This document shows, in pieces, positions 45,562 to 54,684 of a stretch of 64,000 bases of DNA. The translations under genes were made by a program, and so were the position numbers. The DNA is from DSOI01 sp041394885. Lineage in GTDB: Bacteria > Acidobacteriota > Terriglobia > Bryobacterales > Bryobacteraceae. The first letter of the stretch is position 1. Each line of letters begins with the position of its first letter. The notes beneath the pieces are model-generated. The model was not told the DNA's origin. It saw only the letters and a list, made by a program, of their open reading frames with translations, and did no database searches. The stretch is taken from contig JAWKHI010000004.1 of assembly GCA_041394885.1 (NCBI GenBank), positions 186,001-250,000 of the forward strand, read 5' to 3'.

Positions 45562-46668
45562 CTACCCGCCCGTCAGCCGCCGCACCACCTCAGCGCGGTC
45601 CCCGGTCTCTTGGAGCAGCGCCAATTGCCGATCCGCACCCGTGGGCCCTGCCGCCATCGTGCGGGCGTGCTCCAGGTATTCCAGGCACCCCAGGTGCTCT
45701 GCCTGCGGACGCACCAACTCGGTCAACTCGAGAACCACGTCGCGCGCCGCCAGCGCCTCATGCGTCGACGGATTGACCAACTGCGCCTCCAACCCATACC
45801 GTGCCGCCCGCCACTTGTTCTGCCGCACCATCATAGGGTGGTATTCGAGCTGGTAGGTCCCCTCCTCCACTTGTTCATCGAGCGCGCGCACCAAGGACTG
45901 GATCAGCGCGACAATCCCCAACGCGTCCTCGAGTGTCCCCGGCATGTCGCACACCCGCACCTCCACCGTGCCGAAGTTGTGGTGCGGACGCACGTCCCAC
46001 CACAAATCGCGGATCGAGCCGATGAAGTGCGTATGCAGCAGGTGATTCACCAGCCACACGTACTCGCTCCAGTTGCGCATCACCGGCGGCATCCCGGCTG
46101 TTGGCAGATTCTCCATCACCTTGGACCGGTAGGATTGCAAACCGGTGGTCCGGTTCTGCCACCACGGGCTGTTGCAACTCAGCGCAAGCAGCGTCGGCAG
46201 ATGCCGCTGGATGCGGTCACAGACCATCACGGCTTTATCGCCCGAATCCACGCCCACGTGCACGTGCAGCCCGAACGTTACCAGTTGCCGTGCAACGTCC
46301 TGCAGATTGTCGATCAGCCGGCTGTAGCGTTCATCCGGCGTCTGCCTCTGCTCCTGCCAGCGCGAGAACGGATGCGTGCTCGTCCAGAACAGCCGCAGTC
46401 CGAGATCGGCCACGATTCCTTCGAGCGCGTGCAACCGGCCGCGAAGGTCGGCCTCTACCTCGCCCACCGTGCGGCACACTCCCGTGTTGATCTCCACGTA
46501 GCACTGCATCAGTTCCGGCTTTACGTGCTTGGCGTGCTCGGCAGGCACGCGTTCGAGCACATCCAGAATCGAACTCGACAGCGCCATCGTCTTGGCATCC
46601 ACGAGTGCGAGCTCCAATTCCACGCCGAGCGTCTGCGAGTGGTTCGATCGAAACTCGAGCCTGCTCAT
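45562..46668 (-). CDS. YbdK-like carboxylate-amine ligase (glutamate-cysteine ligase family 2)
   Basis: About 368 residues. Motifs of the GCS2 family are visible: TLGVELELALVD at the start (metal/nucleotide glutamates), GLHVHVGVDSGDKAV, and FGTVEVRVCDMPGT near residue 230. The family ligates glutamate to an amine with ATP; YbdK itself has weak gamma-glutamylcysteine activity. ATG 46668 overlaps the upstream M20 gene stop (ATGA). The three genes amidohydrolase-ligase-cyclotransferase therefore form one operon. Confidence 0.85.
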   Translation of the reverse strand: MSRLEFRSNHSQTLGVELELALVDAKTMALSSSILDVLERVPAEHAKHVKPELMQCYVEINTGVCRTVGEVEADLRGRLHALEGIVADLGLRLFWTSTHPFSRWQEQRQTPDERYSRLIDNLQDVARQLVTFGLHVHVGVDSGDKAVMVCDRIQRHLPTLLALSCNSPWWQNRTTGLQSYRSKVMENLPTAGMPPVMRNWSEYVWLVNHLLHTHFIGSIRDLWWDVRPHHNFGTVEVRVCDMPGTLEDALGIVALIQSLVRALDEQVEEGTYQLEYHPMMVRQNKWRAARYGLEAQLVNPSTHEALAARDVVLELTELVRPQAEHLGCLEYLEHARTMAAGPTGADRQLALLQETGDRAEVVRRLTGG

Positions 46669-47885
46669 TCCAGTTCTCCTTGCTCCGGCCGCGACCACAT
46701 CACCGCCATACGCGCCAGAATCCGCGCGCCGATCGCCAGCGCCCGTTCATCCACGTCGAACAGCGGAGAGTGCAGCGGTGGACCGCCAGCCAACTCCGAA
46801 ATGCAGCCCAGCCGGAACATGCAGCCCGGGAGCGCGCCCAGGTAGTTCGCGAAATCCTCGCCGCCCATGCTCGGCCGCGCGATGGTCTGCACGCCTTCCG
46901 CGCCGGTGACATCCGCCGCCGCCCGCCGCGCCAGTTGCGTCAACTCCGCGTCATTCACCACCGCCTCCGGACCCGGCCGGAACCCCACCTCGATCCGCGT
47001 CCCCGACGCTTCCGCCAACCCGCGCGCCAGTTGCCGGATATGATCCTTCGTCTGCGCCCGCACCGGCCCGCCGAGGGTCCGGATCGTACCGCGCAGCACC
47101 ACTTCCCGCGGAATCACGTTCGGACTCTCCCCGCCCCGGATCTGCCCGATCGTCACCACCACTGGGTCCTGGCTATCCACCGCCCGCGGCACGAACAGGT
47201 AGATCGAGCTGATCACCTGCGCCGCCGCCGCAATCGGATCGAGTGACTCGTGTGGACGCGCCGCATGCCCGCCCCGTCCCTCGATGCGGATCTCCAGCTC
47301 ATCGCACGCCGCCGTGAACACGCCCTCGCGAATGCCCACCTGCCCCACTCGCCGCGACGGGTCGACATGGAGGCTGATGATCGCGTCCAACCCCTCGACG
47401 GCGCCCGCCTGGACCATCTCGATCGCTCCCTGGTTCGTCTCCTCGGCCGGCTGAAAAATCGCCCGCCACCGCACCGGCCACGGCAGCGCACCCGCCCGCT
47501 CGGCCGCCACGAGCGCCAGCGCTGCTCCCGCCACAATGGCGGAATGCGCATCGTGACCGCAACCGTGCATCACGCCCGGAACGGTGCTACGGTACGGTAC
47601 GTCCTTGCCATCGGCGATCCGCAGCGCGTCCATGTCCGCCCGCATCCCGATCCTCCGCCCGCCCCCGCGATCCGGCTCCACGATCACACCCCGCCGGGTA
47701 TCGGTGAGCCGCGCCGCTAGCCCCACCGCGCTCATCGTCTCCTGGAGGTACGCCGACGTCGCATACTCCTCGCCGCTCGGCTCTGGACAAGCGTGCAGCC
47801 GCCGCCGGATCGCCGACATCGTCTCGCTCGCGCTATCCACGAACTGGTCCACGGGCTCGAAGTTCCTGTCGGCCGTATCGATCAT
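46665..47885 (-). CDS. M20-family amidohydrolase (hippurate/N-acyl-amino-acid hydrolase type)
   Basis: 406 residues. Metal ligands: MHGCGHDAHSAIV near residue 105 and FQPAEETNQGA near 145, with the catalytic base Glu in the latter and HSPLFDVDERAL near the end. These are the features of M20D dinuclear zinc amidohydrolases that cleave N-acyl amino acids or hippurate. First gene of the operon with the YbdK-like ligase, suggesting supply or turnover of an amino-acid conjugate. Confidence 0.88.
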   Translation of the reverse strand: MIDTADRNFEPVDQFVDSASETMSAIRRRLHACPEPSGEEYATSAYLQETMSAVGLAARLTDTRRGVIVEPDRGGGRRIGMRADMDALRIADGKDVPYRSTVPGVMHGCGHDAHSAIVAGAALALVAAERAGALPWPVRWRAIFQPAEETNQGAIEMVQAGAVEGLDAIISLHVDPSRRVGQVGIREGVFTAACDELEIRIEGRGGHAARPHESLDPIAAAAQVISSIYLFVPRAVDSQDPVVVTIGQIRGGESPNVIPREVVLRGTIRTLGGPVRAQTKDHIRQLARGLAEASGTRIEVGFRPGPEAVVNDAELTQLARRAAADVTGAEGVQTIARPSMGGEDFANYLGALPGCMFRLGCISELAGGPPLHSPLFDVDERALAIGARILARMAVMWSRPEQGELE

Positions 47886-47971
47886 AATTGGCTTCTTACA
47901 AAATGATAATCACAACCCTGGGCGAGGCAGGCAGCGAATCATACGCCCCCGAACCCGTACACCGAAGTGAT

Positions 47972-49736
47972 ATGTCCGAAGAAGCGGTAGCTGCAAAAGC
48001 AATCGACCGCAAACTCATCGCACGGCTCCTTGTCTACGCCAGCCGTACTGGCGCAACGTCGTTGCCGCCCTCATGTTCATGATGGTCGCCTCCTGGCCTC
48101 CAGGTCATGGGCCCGTCCTCACCAAACTCGCCATTGACCGCTACCTTGCCCCCAACGCCAATCGCGACCGCACACTCGTCGACTCCACTCGAGCCACACC
48201 TCGCCACCGACCCCTGGTCCGGACTCACCCAAATCTCACTCCTCTTCCTCGCCGCCATGATCGTCGGTATGTTCTGCTCCTTCTGCCAGACCTACCTCAT
48301 GATGCGCACCGGCCAACACGCCATGTTTGACCTCCGCCGGGACCTCATGGCGCACCTCCACCGCCTTGACCTTTCTTACTTTGACCGCCAGCCCGTCGGC
48401 CGCATCGTCACCCGCGTCACCACCGACGTCGACGCCCTCAACGACATGCTTTCTTCCGGCCTCGTCGCCATCATCGGCGACACCTTCGTGCTCACCTTCC
48501 TGCTCGCCACCATGCTCCGCCTCAGCCCGGGCATGACCGCTGCCCTCGCCGTCCTCCCCTCGTCCTCCTTGCCACACGCGCCTTCCGCAACGCTGCCCAG
48601 AACAGCAACCGCCGCATCCGGGCGTCGCCGTCGCCCGGATCAACGCCTTCATTCAGGAACACGTCACCGGTATGTCCGTCGTCCAGTTGTTCAATCGCGA
48701 ACGCGTCGCCGCCGCTCACCTGACGTCGCCAATCGCGACCACCTCGACGCCTACCACGAAGCCATTCACGCCTACGGCTGGTTCTACCCCGTCGTCGAAT
48801 TCCTCGGTGTGCTTCCGGCCTCGGCGCCCTCCTCGGCTACGGCGGCTGGCGCATCGAAAGGCGAACTGACCCTCGGTGTCCTCGTCGCGTTCTTCCAGTA
48901 CGGCATGCGCTTCTTCCGCCCCATTCAGGACCTCAGCGAAAAGTACGGCACTCTCCAACAAGCCAAGGCCGCCGGCGAGCGAGTCTTCCAGTTACTCGAC
49001 ACCAAGGTCGAAATCAATCCGCCCGCCGCGCCCCAGCCCCTACCCGATGGCACCGCCCCCATCGAATTCGATCGCGTCTGGTTCGCTTACAAAAGACGAG
49101 GATTGGGTCCTCCGCGACGTCTCCTTCCGCGTCGAACCCGGGACAGACCGTCGCCGTCGTCGGCCACACCGGCGCCGGCAAGACCACCATCGTCAGCCCT
49201 CCTCCTACGCTTCTACGACGTCCAGCGCGGATCCATCAAAGTCGGTGGCGTCGATATCCGTAACTTCTCCCCCGTCGAACTGCGCCGCCGCTTCGCCATC
49301 GTGCTCCAGGACCCCTTCCTGTTCACCGGTGACCTCACGCACAACATCCGCCTCGGCACCGATGGCATCACGGACCAGCAGGTGGAGGCCGCCGCCCGCG
49401 ACGTCAACCTCGGCGGCTTCCTCGCCTCCACCCCCGGCGGACTCAGCTACGAGGTCCGCGAACGAGGCGCCGGTCTCTCCACCGGACAAAAACAACTCAT
49501 CAGCTTTCGCCCGCGCCCTCGCCCATGACCCGCGCTACCTCATCCTCGACGAAGCCACCTCCAGCGTCGATAGCGAAACCGAGACGCTGATCCAACAAGC
49601 CCTGGTCCGCCTCCTCGAGGGCCGAACCTCGATCGTCATCGCCCACCGCCTGACGATTCAAAGAGCCAACCAAATCCTCGTCATGCACAAGGGAGAGCTC
49701 CGCGAGAAGGGTGCCCACCAGGAGTTACTGACTTAG
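47972..49736 (+). pseudogene. MsbA/LmrA-like ABC exporter riddled with frameshifts
   Basis: Pieces of one ABC half-transporter appear in all three forward frames: SEEAVAAKAIDRKLIARLL, PYWRNVVAALMFMMVAS, LTKLAIDRYLAPNANR, PVGRIVTRVTTDVDALNDML, ARINAFIQEHVTG, DHLDAYHEAIHAYGW, GELTLGVLVAFFQYG, Walker A GHTGAGKTTIVS, signature LSTGQKQL and Walker B YLILDEATSSVD. I count at least ten one-base shifts, for example near 48044, 48557, 48628, 48719, 48815, 48858, 49093, 49141, 49199 and 49506. A TAG at 49734 replaces an expected CAG; the frame beyond reads RGIYWKLYQLQY. Residues are otherwise conserved, so this looks more like poor sequence than ancient decay. Confidence 0.8.
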
Positions 49737-49804
49737 CGTGGAATCTACTGGAAGCTGTATCAACTCCAGTACAAAGACCAGGACGTGAAGCTGGTTTCCC
49801 GGAC

Positions 49805-50008
49805 TTGGCGGCCACCAGGATCACCATCGCACTTCCGGACAACCAACTCCAGAAGATCCGAGCGCTCGTAGGCCCCGGAGGGGCCGCGAATATCTCCGAA
49901 TTCGTGGAACACGCCGTCGCAATCGCACTCTCCGGCGTTCTCGAGTGGAAAGATTCACTCGACGACGCGCTCCGCCAAACAGGAGGCCCGCTCACAAAAA
50001 CGCGATAA
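49805..50008 (+). CDS. Small ribbon-helix-helix-type antitoxin, no intact toxin beside it
   Basis: 67 residues from TTG 49805: RITIALPDNQLQKIRALVG, then ANISEFVEHAVAIALSG and DALRQTGGPLTK. This is the usual form of antitoxins paired with PIN-domain toxins. The C-terminus stops just after GGPLTK, a few residues earlier than usual, perhaps from another frameshift. A fragment in the next frame near 50029 (YTYEGLVAL) recalls a PIN toxin start but no toxin frame follows. Confidence 0.55.
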   Translation: MAATRITIALPDNQLQKIRALVGPGGAANISEFVEHAVAIALSGVLEWKDSLDDALRQTGGPLTKTR

Positions 50009-50210
50009 GGTAGCGCGACTGGCGTCACTTCTACACTTACGAGGGGCTAGTCGCTCTCAATGGAGCGTACACCTGGCGACCCGATCCCCCGCGAAACCGC
50101 CACCACAGCCCAGCGATTCCCGCGGCCTCTCGCGGCTCGCCCCCGATCTGGTGCCCTACTCGCCGTTTGACGCGATCGCCTCAACACCCCACGCAAATAG
50201 TCCCCCCCCA
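50009..50210. other. Gap with no intact gene
   Basis: Between the antitoxin and the glycosyltransferase stop I see no supported gene. Several short frames exist, but no coherent domain; a degraded toxin is possible. Confidence 0.4.
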
Positions 50211-51267
50211 CTACCACACCGCCGCCGCCGGTCCCGCCCCCACGGCGTCCACCGCCGGCAAAAACCGCTCATTCGGATACCCGCGAAACACCGTCACCAA
50301 CCGCACCCCGGCCGCCGCCGCCACATGCTGCCCCGCCGAATCGTAACCCACGTACATCCGCCCCCGCGCAATTGCGGACGCAAACGGTGCAAACGCCCCA
50401 CGCCACTCCTCTACACCGCTTCCCTCCGCCCCCAAACCCGCAATCGCCCGCGACACTCGTTCGGACTCCTCGCCTCCCGCTCCATGATCCACCAACAGTG
50501 CCGCCCGCCGCCACTAGCGCCTGCATCGCACCCGCCTCAAACCGGTCATCCACGCGTTTGGCCATGTTCCCCCCCACGCCCAAACTCACGCACACCCGCC
50601 AATCCGCCACCGCCGCGGCCGCCGGAGCCACATACGGAAACGCCTCCTCCACTCCGAACGCCTCGCCCATCCACGCCGCGGCCAAGCGCCCCAATGGATC
50701 CACCGATTCCGGCCGGTAACTCCGGCTCTCCCAGAAGAAATAACGGTCCTCGCCGGTCACCGGAATCAAACCCAGTTGCGTCAGGCGCGAATCCGCGTCG
50801 ATCACGATCGCCCCCGGCCGGTCCACAATCTCGCGAACCCGCAGCCCCGCGCTCAACCGCTCTCGCAACCCCGCCGCCCGCCCGTACTCCACCGGCGCAT
50901 GTTCCACACGCGCGTCGCCCGCGAACAACTCATAGTTCTTACGCGGACCCACCATGTGAATCCGTGCCCGCGGAAAACGCCGCTTCGCCGCATCCATCAC
51001 CACACTGCTAACGGCGACGTCGGCGCCCAGTGTCACACGCGAAAGCACGAATACATCGCTCGGGTCCGGTCCCGAAAATCGCCGCCCCACGGTGGCCCGC
51101 CGCGCCTCCGCCTGCGGCAGCGTCCTCGCAATCACTGGCAGGAATAACTCCGCATACCGGTCCGCGTCGTCCGGTTCGAAGGAATCGCACAGCGGCTCGA
51201 TGATCTCCCCGAACAACGCCGGCGAGTCCGCCCGCGCCAGTTCGTCCAACCGAGCCGCAACGTTCAT
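50211..51267 (-). CDS. GT9-like (heptosyltransferase-type) glycosyltransferase, one frameshift
   Basis: About 350 residues if the extra base near 50496 is ignored. Strands and helices of a GT-B enzyme are clear: SDVFVLSRVTLGADVAVSS, ARIHMVGPRKNYELF, WRVCVSLGVGGNMAKR and, after the shift, VDHGAGGEESERVSRAIAG and MYVGYDSAGQHVAAAAGVRL, the last being the donor-binding signature of GT9 sugar transferases such as heptosyltransferases. The substrate cannot be defined. The 3' part reads correctly only in a different frame from the 5' part. Confidence 0.72.
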
Positions 51268-51457
51268 CGGATCGCGTTCACAATCAATCGAAAAACACTC
51301 GAAACTCTCGTAAGCATAACAGGCGCCAAGGATACAACCGCAGCCTCGCTCCGAACCAATGAATCGGATTGCGGTACGGTTACTAACACGCTACTAACAT
51401 GGGGACGGCAGATAGCGGCCAAAAGGAAAGAAGAAGTTAGAAATAACGAATATGCGG

Positions 51458-51526
51458 AACAAACCCAATCAACTCCTTTGCCTGCAAACAAACCCGAAAG
51501 AAACAAACCCGATAACAAACCCAATC
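51458..51526. repeat. Four copies of AACAAACCC upstream of the GT9 gene
   Basis: AACAAACCC occurs at 51458, 51487, 51502 and 51514. The first and last are extended to AACAAACCCAATC. On the minus strand these are GGGTTTGTT direct repeats, lying about 190-260 bases before the glycosyltransferase start in an AT-richer stretch. Possibly regulator sites; no function is shown. Confidence 0.55.
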
Positions 51527-51533
51527 GCGGCGT

Positions 51534-52394
51534 CTAACCCAAATACTTGGAAACCAGCAGCGACAGCTTCTCCCGCGTCGCCTCCGGAATCGCCTTTTTG
51601 TCCGTGATCAACGCATGCGCCAAGGCGGACTTCGCCTTCGTCTCCCGCTCCTTCGGAATCATCGCCACCGCCGCCGACACGACCTTGGTCGCGTTCTCGG
51701 CGTTCTGCATCAGGTTCGCAATGATGTCGTTCACTGTCACGGCGTCGTGTTCCGGATGCCAGCAGTCATAATCGGTCACCATCGCCGCCGTCGCGTAGTC
51801 GATCTCGGCCTCCCGCGCCAGCTTCGCCTCCTGCAGGTTCGTCATCCCGATCACGTCCATGCCCCAACTCCGGTAGACGTTGGACTCCGCCTTCGTCGAA
51901 AACGCCGGGCCCTCCATGCACAAATACGTGCCGCCCTTCTTCGCGTTCACCCCCACGCTCACGCAGGCCTCATGCAGGATCGCCGCCAGCTCTTCCGATA
52001 CCGGATCGGCGAACGAGATATGCGCCACCAGACCCTCGCCGAAAAACGTCGACGCCCGTCCGCGCGTCCGGTCGAAAAACTGATCCGGGATCACGAAGTC
52101 CAGCGGCTTGTGTTCTTCTTTCAAAGACCCCACCGCGCTCAACGAAATGATCCACTCCACCCCCAACATCTTCATGCCCCAGATGTTGGCCCGGAAGTTC
52201 AACTCCGACGGCGATATCCGGTGCCCGCGTCCATGCCGCGCCAGAAACGCCACGTTCCGCCCGCCCAGCTCTCCCACCATGTAGGCGTCGGAAGGCGCGC
52301 CCCACGGCGTCTCCAGCCGTATTTCTTCCAACTGGTGAAACCCCGGCATCGAGTACAATCCGCTGCCGCCGATAATTCCGATCTCCGCGTTCAA
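51534..52394 (-). CDS. mtnP: 5'-methylthioadenosine phosphorylase
   Basis: 286 residues. The purine nucleoside phosphorylase type II motifs are plain: IGIIGGSGLYSM (phosphate), ARHGRGHRISPSELNFRAN, YLCMEGPAFSTKAES and VTDYDCWHPEHDAVTV. The enzyme splits methylthioadenosine, a by-product of polyamine and other SAM reactions, giving adenine and methylthioribose-1-phosphate for methionine salvage. The start appears to be TTG 52394, overlapping the MeaB-epimerase stop (TTGA). Confidence 0.93.
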   Translation of the reverse strand: MNAEIGIIGGSGLYSMPGFHQLEEIRLETPWGAPSDAYMVGELGGRNVAFLARHGRGHRISPSELNFRANIWGMKMLGVEWIISLSAVGSLKEEHKPLDFVIPDQFFDRTRGRASTFFGEGLVAHISFADPVSEELAAILHEACVSVGVNAKKGGTYLCMEGPAFSTKAESNVYRSWGMDVIGMTNLQEAKLAREAEIDYATAAMVTDYDCWHPEHDAVTVNDIIANLMQNAENATKVVSAAVAMIPKERETKAKSALAHALITDKKAIPEATREKLSLLVSKYLG

Positions 52395-53530
52395 GTGGTC
52401 CGCTCCTCTCGTATCAACTCCATCAACACACCGCCGGCCGATGCCGGATGCACGAACACATACTCGTGCCCGCCCGCTCCGCGCCGCGGTTCATCCAACA
52501 GCCGCGCCCCGGCCGCCCGCAAACGTTCTATGGTCCCATCGAAATCCCGCACCCGCAAGGCAACGTGATGGATGCCCTCGCCCCGTTTCTCGATGAACTT
52601 CGAGATCGTGGTGCCGCCTTCGGTAGCTTCGAGCAGTTCCAGGCGCGATTCGCGCGCCGCGAGCATCGCCACATGCACGTGCTCATGTTGCACCGTCTCG
52701 CGGCCCGCCAAAGCCATGCCCAGCAACCCGCGATAGAAAGCGAGCGCCGCATCGACAGACCGCACCGCGATGCCCAGATGATCGATCGCGATTCCGTCAA
52801 CGGCACCCGCGTCCCGTACGCGCGGCGTCAAGGCCAACAGTGCGTCCACGACCTCGGCGACGCCCCTACCCTCGGAAGCGACCGTTTTCAGAATCTGCTT
52901 GTCGGAAACACCGTGGATCTCGCGCTCCAGCCGGTCCGCGCCCTCGTGGTCCGCTTTGTTGATGACGAACAGATCCGCCACCTCGAGGATGCCCGCCTTC
53001 AGCGCCTGTACGTCGTCGCCCAGCCCCGGAACCAGCACCACCGCCACCGTGCCCGTGTGGCGCGCCACCTCCACCTCGGCCTGTCCCACGCCCACCGTCT
53101 CCACGATCACCACGTCCCAGCCCGCCGCGTCGAGCAGCGTGATCATATCGCGCGTCGCATCGGCCAGTCCCCCCAACGCCCCACGGCTCGCCATCGAACG
53201 GATGAACACTCCGGCGTCGGAGTGATGAGACTGCATGCGGATCCGGTCGCCCAGAATCGCCCCGCCGCTTACCGGGCTGGTCGGGTCTACCGCCACGATC
53301 GCCACGCGCAGCCCGCGGCTGCGCAACTCCGCCGTGATGCGGTCGGCCAGTGTGCTCTTGCCCACCCCAGGCGGACCCGTGACGCCGATCACGCGCGCCC
53401 GCCCGGCATGCGGAGCCAGATCCGCGGCCAGCCCTCGCGCACCCTCGGCTCTGTTTTCGATCAGCGTGGCCGCACGCGACAATGCCCGCAGATCGCCGGC
53501 CAGCACTCGGGGTGTCAGTTCAGACCGCAT
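52391..53530 (-). CDS. Fusion of MeaB-type GTPase and methylmalonyl-CoA epimerase
   Basis: 379 residues from ATG 53530. Residues 1-240 are the G3E GTPase MeaB: P-loop TGPPGVGKST (51-60), VDPTSPVSGGAILGDRIRM, ETVGVGQAEVEV and NKADH (191-195). At about residue 246 a complete glyoxalase-fold epimerase begins: IDHLGIAVRSVDAALAFY (metal His 251), GEGIHHVALRV (His 321/322) and LMELIRE (Glu 371). MeaB normally has a 60-70 residue C-terminal arm for dimerisation, which is missing here. MeaB guards methylmalonyl-CoA mutase and the epimerase makes its substrate, so both steps sit in one polypeptide. Acyl-CoA dehydrogenase is one base upstream. Confidence 0.9.
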   Translation of the reverse strand: MRSELTPRVLAGDLRALSRAATLIENRAEGARGLAADLAPHAGRARVIGVTGPPGVGKSTLADRITAELRSRGLRVAIVAVDPTSPVSGGAILGDRIRMQSHHSDAGVFIRSMASRGALGGLADATRDMITLLDAAGWDVVIVETVGVGQAEVEVARHTGTVAVVLVPGLGDDVQALKAGILEVADLFVINKADHEGADRLEREIHGVSDKQILKTVASEGRGVAEVVDALLALTPRVRDAGAVDGIAIDHLGIAVRSVDAALAFYRGLLGMALAGRETVQHEHVHVAMLAARESRLELLEATEGGTTISKFIEKRGEGIHHVALRVRDFDGTIERLRAAGARLLDEPRRGAGGHEYVFVHPASAGGVLMELIREERTT

Positions 53531-53531
53531 A

Positions 53532-54674
53532 TCAGCTCTTGAGCAACTGCCGCGCGATAACCAGCCGCTGGATCTCGCTCGTGCCTTCCCCAATCGTGCA
53601 CAGCTTCACGTCGCGATAGAACTTCTCCACGCCATAGTCTTTGATGAAGCCGTAGCCGCCATGGATCTGCACCGCTTCGTCGCAGACCCGCACCGCCGCC
53701 TCGGAGGCGAACAGCTTCGCCATCGCGGATTCCTTGTTCACGCTCTTGTGCGCCGAATGCATCGCCGCCGCGCGATAAGTCAACAACCGCGAGGCTTCAA
53801 TCGACGTCGCCATATCCACCAGCTTGTGTTGAATCGCCTGGAACTCGGAGATGAACCGCCCGAACTGCCTTCGCTGCTTCGAGTACCCGAGCGCCAGATC
53901 GTAGGCCCCTTGCGCGATGCCCACCGAAAGCGCGGCAATCGAAATGCGCCCGCCGTCAAGGATCCGCAAGCTGTCGATGAAGCCCTCCCCGCGGTTGCCG
54001 AGCAGTTGCTCCTCCGCCAGGCGGCAATCTTCAAAGATCACCTCGCCGGTGGCGCTCGCCCGCATACCGAGCTTGTCTTCCTTCTTGCCCAGGCGGAATC
54101 CGCGAGCGTCTGTTTCCACCAGGAACGCCGAGATTCCGTGTGACGACAATCCCCGGTCGGTAACCGCCATCGCCACGCACAACTGCGCGTAGTGGGCATT
54201 GGTGCAGAAGGTCTTCGCGCCGTTGAGGATCCATTGGCCGTCCTCCAACACGGCTTGTGACCGCGTGCCGCCGGCGTCCGATCCTGCCTCGGGCTCGGTC
54301 AATGACCAGCATCCGATCCACTCGCCGGTGGCGAGCTTCGGAAGGTACTTCTGCTTCTGCTGTTCGGTTCCCGCCAAATACAGGTGATTCGAACACAACG
54401 AAGTATGCGCCGCCACGATCAGCCCCACCGACGGATCCACGCGCGCCAACTCCTCGATGAGGATGCAGTAGCTCACATAGTCGAGCCCCGCGCCGCCGTA
54501 CTCTTCCGGAAACACCGACCCCAGAAATCCAAGCTGGCCCAGCTTCTTCACCACATCGAGCGGGAAGACGTTACCCTCGTCCCACTGGGCCACATGCGGA
54601 CGAATCTCGCCTTCTGCAAACTCACGGACTGCCTTGCGCAAATCGCGCTGGTCTTCGGTGAAGGTGAAGTCCAT
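53532..54674 (-). CDS. Acyl-CoA dehydrogenase
   Basis: 380 residues from ATG 54674. Family motifs: SLTEPEAGSDA (FAD/substrate), QWILNGAKTFCTNA, EDCRLAEEQLLG, EFQAIQHKLVDMA, VQIHGGYGFIKDYGVEKFYRD and the catalytic Glu in CTIGEGTSEIQR. The enzyme forms trans-2-enoyl-CoA. A preference for short or branched chains is inferred from the downstream MeaB-epimerase gene, which would consume propionyl-CoA from such substrates. Confidence 0.92.
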   Translation of the reverse strand: MDFTFTEDQRDLRKAVREFAEGEIRPHVAQWDEGNVFPLDVVKKLGQLGFLGSVFPEEYGGAGLDYVSYCILIEELARVDPSVGLIVAAHTSLCSNHLYLAGTEQQKQKYLPKLATGEWIGCWSLTEPEAGSDAGGTRSQAVLEDGQWILNGAKTFCTNAHYAQLCVAMAVTDRGLSSHGISAFLVETDARGFRLGKKEDKLGMRASATGEVIFEDCRLAEEQLLGNRGEGFIDSLRILDGGRISIAALSVGIAQGAYDLALGYSKQRRQFGRFISEFQAIQHKLVDMATSIEASRLLTYRAAAMHSAHKSVNKESAMAKLFASEAAVRVCDEAVQIHGGYGFIKDYGVEKFYRDVKLCTIGEGTSEIQRLVIARQLLKS

Positions 54675-54684
54675 ACGCGTGGAG

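Noticed and set aside
51264..51524. 86-residue minus-strand frame in the GT9 upstream region
   Set aside because: Weak codon bias, no domain, AT-rich repeat area; more likely non-coding.
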